Origin: Brachionus manjavacas
Lineage: Eukaryota > Rotifera > Eurotatoria > Ploima > Brachionidae
DNA: 64,000 nucleotides
Assembly: GCA_019054805.1 (NCBI GenBank)
Contig: JAHQIY010000003.1
Location: 1,550,001 to 1,614,000, forward strand
Direction of reading: 5' to 3'
In this document: one piece after another, positions 59,661 to 64,000 of the stretch
Numbering within the stretch: the stretch's first letter is position 1
Layout of the letters: each line of letters begins with the position of its first letter
The notes under the pieces: model-generated
The model's database searches: none
What the model saw: only the letters and a program-made list of their open reading frames with translations
Told to the model about the DNA's origin: nothing
Made by a program: the position numbers and the translations under genes

Positions 59661-60003
59661 CTATCTTTTGTTAAACCTATTAAATGAATGATTTTTCAAA
59701 AGTTCATTCTTTCGAATTGAATAAACATCATTCATTGTTGAATTTATTCGTACCTTAGTAGAAATTACAAAGTCCTTGTTAAGCATGCGATAAAAATGTA
59801 TGAAATATTTGTTTGTAAGTATAGTAAATAAAAAAATTATAAAATTGACCACATTGACCATAGATTTCCCTTTTTTAAATTCGATACGCTCCATTTTATT
59901 CATAATCTTAAACATCTGGATCAGATCTCCTTGCGATCTTTTCGAAATCAAGTCTGTCAGACCGATTTCACGTAATAGTATCGGATAACCCAGATACTTT
60001 GAA
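59661..60003 (-). mobile_element. LINE C-terminal fragment
   Basis: The minus strand reads LGYPILLREIGLTDLISKRS then QGDLIQMFKIMNKMERIEFK, the 'RR.rGDLIqmfKim' block of LINE polyproteins, and ends NELLKNHSFNRFNKR. It is a separate insertion from 58520-59514, because its order relative to that RT piece is reversed. Confidence 0.75.
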
Positions 60004-60242
60004 TTTACTTAGTTTCTCTGCAAAAATTTTATGCATGCAGAATTATACAAAATGCTGGATTAAGATGAAAATATGTCTTTGCATTTTTTTAATTAAAATT
60101 ATTAACAACCTTTTTTTAATTAAGGAACAATCTTTTTTTAAAAAGAGTCCTGTAAATTTAATAGTGTCCCATGATTAAATGTGTTAAACAAATGTTTAAA
60201 CCTGTTAGCTAGCAGAAATAAAATAATGAACTTGAAGTTAAA

Positions 60243-60729
60243 ATTAAATTATTTATTATTAAAGATCAAGCAATAATAATTAAAGCCTAGGTCATCATAT
60301 TAAATCAACTCTAGTCTAGGGTATCGAAATTTTTTCTTTTATTACCATCTTTAATTTGTTCTTGAAAAATAAGTAATTTAATGTGAAAAAAATATTATGT
60401 GGATTTTGATTCAAATTACACTAAAAAATTATAGAAATTAATAAAATGTCAATTTAATTTCTGAAAATTTCTGAAATTGTGATTTTATGATAAAAAATGA
60501 AGGCCTAGAACACCCGGTATTCCCAGGCGGTCACCCATCCAAGTACTAACCGGGCTCGACGTTGCTTAACTTCGGTGATCGGACGAGAACCGGTGCATTC
60601 AACGTGATATGGTCCTAGACATTCAAACTACAATTTTTTTACTTACTTTAATGTTTACTTAGTTGATTCTTTAATCTAAATAATGATATGACAATCCTAT
60701 CAATACTATGCACCAAGAGGCTTTCAATA
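60243..60729. repeat. Inverted repeat, left arm (with 5S gene)
   Basis: Reverse complement of 63510-64000. The differences I see are homopolymer lengths (for example six versus nine T beside the 5S gene, and seven versus eight in a second run). The inner end lies within a family A LINE scrap that continues past the arm to 60782. The outer end is set only by the window edge on the other side, so the arms may be longer. Confidence 0.93.
60503..60620 (-). rRNA. 5S ribosomal RNA gene
   Basis: 118 bases on the minus strand, with the same internal sequence as the gene at 23250 and a compensated end (TTCTAGGC instead of TTCTAGAC, still pairing with GTCTAGGAC). A T run follows (CTTCATTTTTT on the minus strand) as terminator. 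It faces outward from the inverted repeat. Confidence 0.97.
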
Positions 60730-60782
60730 AACTTAAGCTACTAACAGTCTCAAATCGACTTTTTGAGTTGAGTGAGAGAAAT
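60712..60782 (+). mobile_element. LINE family A scrap across the inverted repeat boundary
   Basis: GCACCAAGAGGCTTTCAATA, AACTTAAGCTACTAACAGTC and GACTTTTTGAGTTGAGTGAG match the family A C-terminal region. The arm of the inverted repeat ends inside it at 60729. Confidence 0.75.
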
Positions 60783-61025
60783 AAAAAAAAAATGCTTCAG
60801 ACCAATTTTTTGGTTAAAATGGTTTACCAATATTAAAAATTATCAAAAGTTAATTTAAACCTTTTTTTGCAGAACAAATCTTTTTAATTTTAAAAAAATT
60901 TAATTAAAAGATAAAAAAGTTAAAACAATTGAAGAGTTTACCAAAATATTTCTTTTTTAAAAAAAATGAAATTTAATTAATTAATAAAATTTTTTATTCA
61001 TTATTTAAATTCACATCTTTTTTAC

Positions 61026-62570
61026 TTAAAAAAAAGAGTAATCGTTAATTAAATGAGCGTTAAATTCTTTATCAATAAAAACAATTTTGCCGCTTTTCAA
61101 AATTTTTGTATATATTTCATTTTTTAAATCAATTTGCTTGACCAAATTTAGATTTCGCTCATTCCAAACTTTGATCTCTCCACTCATGTCTTTGCTTACT
61201 AAATATCCGTTTTTACATGATAAAACTGAAATAATAGAAGAACGATAACACTTTTTTCTTTTAATTATTGTTAAATTCAAGTTCCAAATCAATAATTCAC
61301 CTTGTTCTGATGAATTAGTAGCAAATCTGTTTCTTTTCAATTTCTCAAGTATTATCATTTGTGGTCGGAAAATTTTTTCTACATTCACTTTTTTTTCAAC
61401 ACTCAAATCAAATGTATTCAAATAGAGATATTTGTTTGACTTCCATGTATACATAATGTAATTATCAAAAAATAACGAATCTAGAATATTATCAAAAGAA
61501 TCTAGACAATATTGGTTGATAATTTTCCCATTTAAATAATTGAAAATTGTCAAAAAAAAGTCATCCGTTAAAAAAAAGATTTTATCATCAACCAAATCTA
61601 CCTTAGAAAAGCTTTTTTTAATTAATTTATAATGGTTTAAACAAACGCCATCTAGATAAATTTTAACATTAAATTCATTGTCTATTGTGATTATTTCATC
61701 AGTATCCTCTTTATTAAAAATATATTTGATTAAATTATTGCCAGCTATTTCTTTTATTGGGCCACTTTCAGGATCACAAATAACCAAATTTGATGGTTTG
61801 GAAAAAGATGCGGAAACTATTTGGCCATTACTTAATTCCTTAAATTTTGCTAGTCCAAACTTACAGATAAAGTTAGATTGATCATCAGATTTACTTTTAT
61901 CATTTTCCATTTGAATATCATTTTGGTTAAAAGAACCAAAGAATTCTGAAATGTCCAAATCTGGTTCTTTTTCACTTAGATGAAAATTCAAATTTTGAAA
62001 ATTTTCCATTTGTTGCAAATTTTGATTAAGATTATTTGTCTTCAAATCTGTCAAAAATTCATTCAGAGAATTGAAATTGTTTGGATCAATTTGTATTTTA
62101 TTTTTGATCTCATCGCGGATTTTTTTGGTATCAATTTGTTCCAAGTCTTGTTTAATGGTATCTGCAAATTTTAGTTCATGTTCTTCAACTTGGCTCCTCA
62201 ATGACTCATAATAATCATCAATTATTTTGGTAAAATGGACCTTTAATGTTTCTCTCTTAAGATCGATTTTACTAGTCACGCTTGACAAACAGTCTTTTAA
62301 GTAGGATCCAATGTCTTGTTTGATTGAATCCACATGGTCACACAAATTTAAAATAGTCTGCTTTTTTTCATTGAAAACAATTTGGTTTAATTTTTTCTCA
62401 TTCTTTTTAATGTGAAAACAATTGTCTTTATCGATTAGATGGTCTTTGCAAATAAAGCACTCAAAAGAGTTCGCCTGAGAATTTATGTGCTCGTAGCATA
62501 CCAAATAGCCACTCGGAAGATTGAAAAGAAACAAGTCATCTTGGTTACAGCTGCAATGTTCACAAATCAT
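61026..62570 (-). CDS. Cys/His-finger, coiled-coil, beta-propeller-like protein (single exon)
   Basis: An intact 514-codon frame from ATG at 62570. Residues 1-55 are rich in paired Cys/His (C3, C6, C8, C25, H28, C38, C41, H44, C51, H53), like a degenerate RING or B-box finger. Residues about 60-200 are helical with heptad-like spacing (CDHVDSIKQDIGSYLKDCLS, LRSQVEEHELKFADTIKQDL). Residues about 235-510 show repeating short beta-strand blades with WD-like ends (GELLIWNLNLTIIK, GEIKVWNERNLNLVKQIDL), so a WD40/NHL-type propeller is likely. The layout is TRIM-like; a role as a ubiquitin ligase or scaffold is inference. The gene fills the spacer of the inverted repeat. No introns and no frame breaks. 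Confidence 0.8.
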   Translation of the reverse strand: MICEHCSCNQDDLFLFNLPSGYLVCYEHINSQANSFECFICKDHLIDKDNCFHIKKNEKKLNQIVFNEKKQTILNLCDHVDSIKQDIGSYLKDCLSSVTSKIDLKRETLKVHFTKIIDDYYESLRSQVEEHELKFADTIKQDLEQIDTKKIRDEIKNKIQIDPNNFNSLNEFLTDLKTNNLNQNLQQMENFQNLNFHLSEKEPDLDISEFFGSFNQNDIQMENDKSKSDDQSNFICKFGLAKFKELSNGQIVSASFSKPSNLVICDPESGPIKEIAGNNLIKYIFNKEDTDEIITIDNEFNVKIYLDGVCLNHYKLIKKSFSKVDLVDDKIFFLTDDFFLTIFNYLNGKIINQYCLDSFDNILDSLFFDNYIMYTWKSNKYLYLNTFDLSVEKKVNVEKIFRPQMIILEKLKRNRFATNSSEQGELLIWNLNLTIIKRKKCYRSSIISVLSCKNGYLVSKDMSGEIKVWNERNLNLVKQIDLKNEIYTKILKSGKIVFIDKEFNAHLINDYSFF

Positions 62571-62982
62571 TTTTTGTTGAAAATAATTAAAAGATAAAAA
62601 CTAAGATTTTCTTGAAAATTTATTTTTAAATTTTATTTTTAAAATTTTTTTTTATAATATAGTAAATCAAATTCAAAAGAGGATTTCAACAAGAATGGTT
62701 TGAGCAATTTTTCAAAAAAAAAATTTGTGGCTGCACTACTAAAAATTAAAAGATGAAAAACTTCTTTGTTTTCAATTCGGATTGATTTAATAAGAGGATT
62801 CTTTTTTAATAATTTTCAATTTAACACCAAAGTTGTTTAAAAGTCCGGACTAGCACTTTTTTTAAAAAAAATAATGAATAGATAATGAATAAGTCTTTTT
62901 TAAGTCGGGACTTGGACTTGACTTGTGACTTTTAACCAGCTCTGTTTAGCACTAAATTTCCTTTAATTTATTTTATATCGAA
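62571..62982. other. Upstream region of the propeller gene
   Basis: AT-rich; it holds the promoter of the minus-strand gene, though no box is clear. The dispersed AAGTCGGGACTTGGACTTGA repeat lies at about 62840-62945. Confidence 0.4.
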
Positions 62983-63495
62983 ATTTATTTTGAAAAAAAA
63001 TAATAAAGTTGCAGAATTTAATTGACTTTAATTCAAAAAAATACTTCTCGGCTTCAATTCAAAGTGTCAAGTCTCAGAAAAGGTCTTTCACTTACAACTG
63101 ATGCATTCGTCATCTAAGTAGTGATAGAAATTAAAGAAAAATTTTTTTTTCTACTCGTTAGATTTTTAGACCGATCCAATCAAGCAAATTAACCAGATTA
63201 ATCAAGCTTCATACAGATCCAAATCAGGGTATCTCATATTTTTTTTTTTTTTTACTCCGATCTGGTGGTATTACCCATTCCTTTTCTATTTGCTAAGCCT
63301 TCCCACTACTGTGTTAAGAGAAAAGTCACTTCCAGCTCTGCCTTCATCACAAATACATACTTTTTTAAATTAAGTATTAAAACTTGTAATGTAAATAAAT
63401 GGAATTTGAATGAAAATTTTTATTTTCATTAAGTTTTGATGTAAAATGAGTATTTTATATTTTAATTAAAAAAAAAGTAAAAATTGAAATAAAAG
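62983..63495. repeat. 5S upstream flank repeat, copy 2
   Basis: It matches 22920-23230 in order, with about 220 inserted bases at 63130-63357 (GATCCAATCAAGCAAATTAA..., poly-T, TCTGGTGGTATTACCCATTC). The inverted repeat arm begins 15 bases after it. Confidence 0.75.
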
Positions 63496-63509
63496 AATTA
63501 TTTAAAGAA

Positions 63510-64000
63510 TATTGAAAGCCTCTTGGTGCATAGTATTGATAGGATTGTCATATCATTATTTAGATTAAAGAATCAACTAAGTAAACATTAAAGTAAGTAA
63601 AAAAATTGTAGTTTGAATGTCTAGGACCATATCACGTTGAATGCACCGGTTCTCGTCCGATCACCGAAGTTAAGCAACGTCGAGCCCGGTTAGTACTTGG
63701 ATGGGTGACCGCCTGGGAATACCGGGTGTTCTAGGCCTTCATTTTTTTTTATCATAAAATCACAATTTCAGAAATTTTCAGAAATTAAATTGACATTTTA
63801 TTAATTTCTATAATTTTTTAGTGTAATTTGAATCAAAATCCACATAATATTTTTTTTCACATTAAATTACTTATTTTTCAAGAACAAATTAAAGATGGTA
63901 ATAAAAGAAAAAATTTCGATACCCTAGACTAGAGTTGATTTAATATGATGACCTAGGCTTTAATTATTATTGCTTGATCTTTAATAATAAATAATTTAAT
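63510..64000. repeat. Inverted repeat, right arm (with 5S gene)
   Basis: Reverse complement of 60243-60729. It reaches the end of the window, so its outer boundary is unknown. Confidence 0.93.
63619..63736 (+). rRNA. 5S ribosomal RNA gene
   Basis: 118 bases, the same sequence as the gene at 60503-60620, in the opposite orientation. A run of nine T (63742-63750) follows and can end transcription. Confidence 0.97.

Overview
This is a very AT-rich animal (metazoan) nuclear contig, mostly repeats with a few genes spread among them. The case for an animal rests on spliced genes with GT-AG introns mostly of about 44-58 bases, metazoan-type 5S rRNA genes, a SNAPC1 subunit, a COQ8 kinase gene, a secreted chymotrypsin-fold protein, and many non-LTR retrotransposons (LINEs) alongside hAT, pogo, piggyBac-like, MULE-like and Ty3/Gypsy remnants. 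The base composition, tiny introns and the RING/B-box-like plus beta-propeller gene suggest a rotifer such as Brachionus, but this is an inference and not proved by the window.

Layout. 1-1.2 kb: degraded LINE (family A). 1.9-8.5 kb, minus strand: a secreted serine-protease homologue in four exons; its first intron is swollen to 5 kb by a TIR element and a LINE remnant. 9-15.5 kb: nested transposons, including a TTAA-flanked piggyBac-like MITE, several LINE remnants, and a family A LINE split by a 3.1-kb TIR element that itself holds a nearly whole LINE (family B). 16.1-17.4 kb: SNAPC1 in nine exons. 17.9-22.9 kb: LINE ends, a TA-flanked MITE carrying a small AT-hook-like ORF, a MULE remnant and a MITE inside another family A LINE. 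23.25 kb: 5S rRNA gene. 24.5 kb: a 139-bp near-perfect palindrome flanked by TA. 25.0-29.3 kb: COQ8 in four exons.

26.4-45.2 kb is a tandem duplication: two nearly identical units of about 9.43 kb. The duplication starts inside COQ8 exon 3, so unit 1 holds the 3' end of the intact gene and unit 2 holds an orphan copy of its 3' part. The rest of each unit is LINE debris, a degenerate tRNA-like sequence and weak ORFs.

45.3-51.9 kb: an internally deleted Ty3/Gypsy element with an LTR start, a fragment of the ribosome-biogenesis gene RRP5/PDCD11, a broken hAT transposase gene, a short tandem repeat, and one isolated exon-sized piece of mitochondrial ATP synthase beta. 53.4-56.6 kb: a LINE remnant, a nearly intact LINE of a different (YADD) lineage with two frame lesions, and a pogo/Tigger remnant. 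56.7-57.2 kb: a single-exon gene for a small secreted protein. 58.5-60 kb: LINE remnants. 60.2-64 kb: a large inverted repeat whose arms each carry an outward-facing 5S rRNA gene, enclosing an intact 514-codon gene for a Cys/His-finger, coiled-coil, propeller-like protein.

The genes judged intact are the protease homologue, SNAPC1, COQ8, the small secreted protein, the 514-residue protein and three 5S rRNA genes. There is no operon or pathway clustering. Many near-identical copies differ mainly in homopolymer length, so some frame breaks, and possibly the large duplications, could come from long-read sequencing or assembly.
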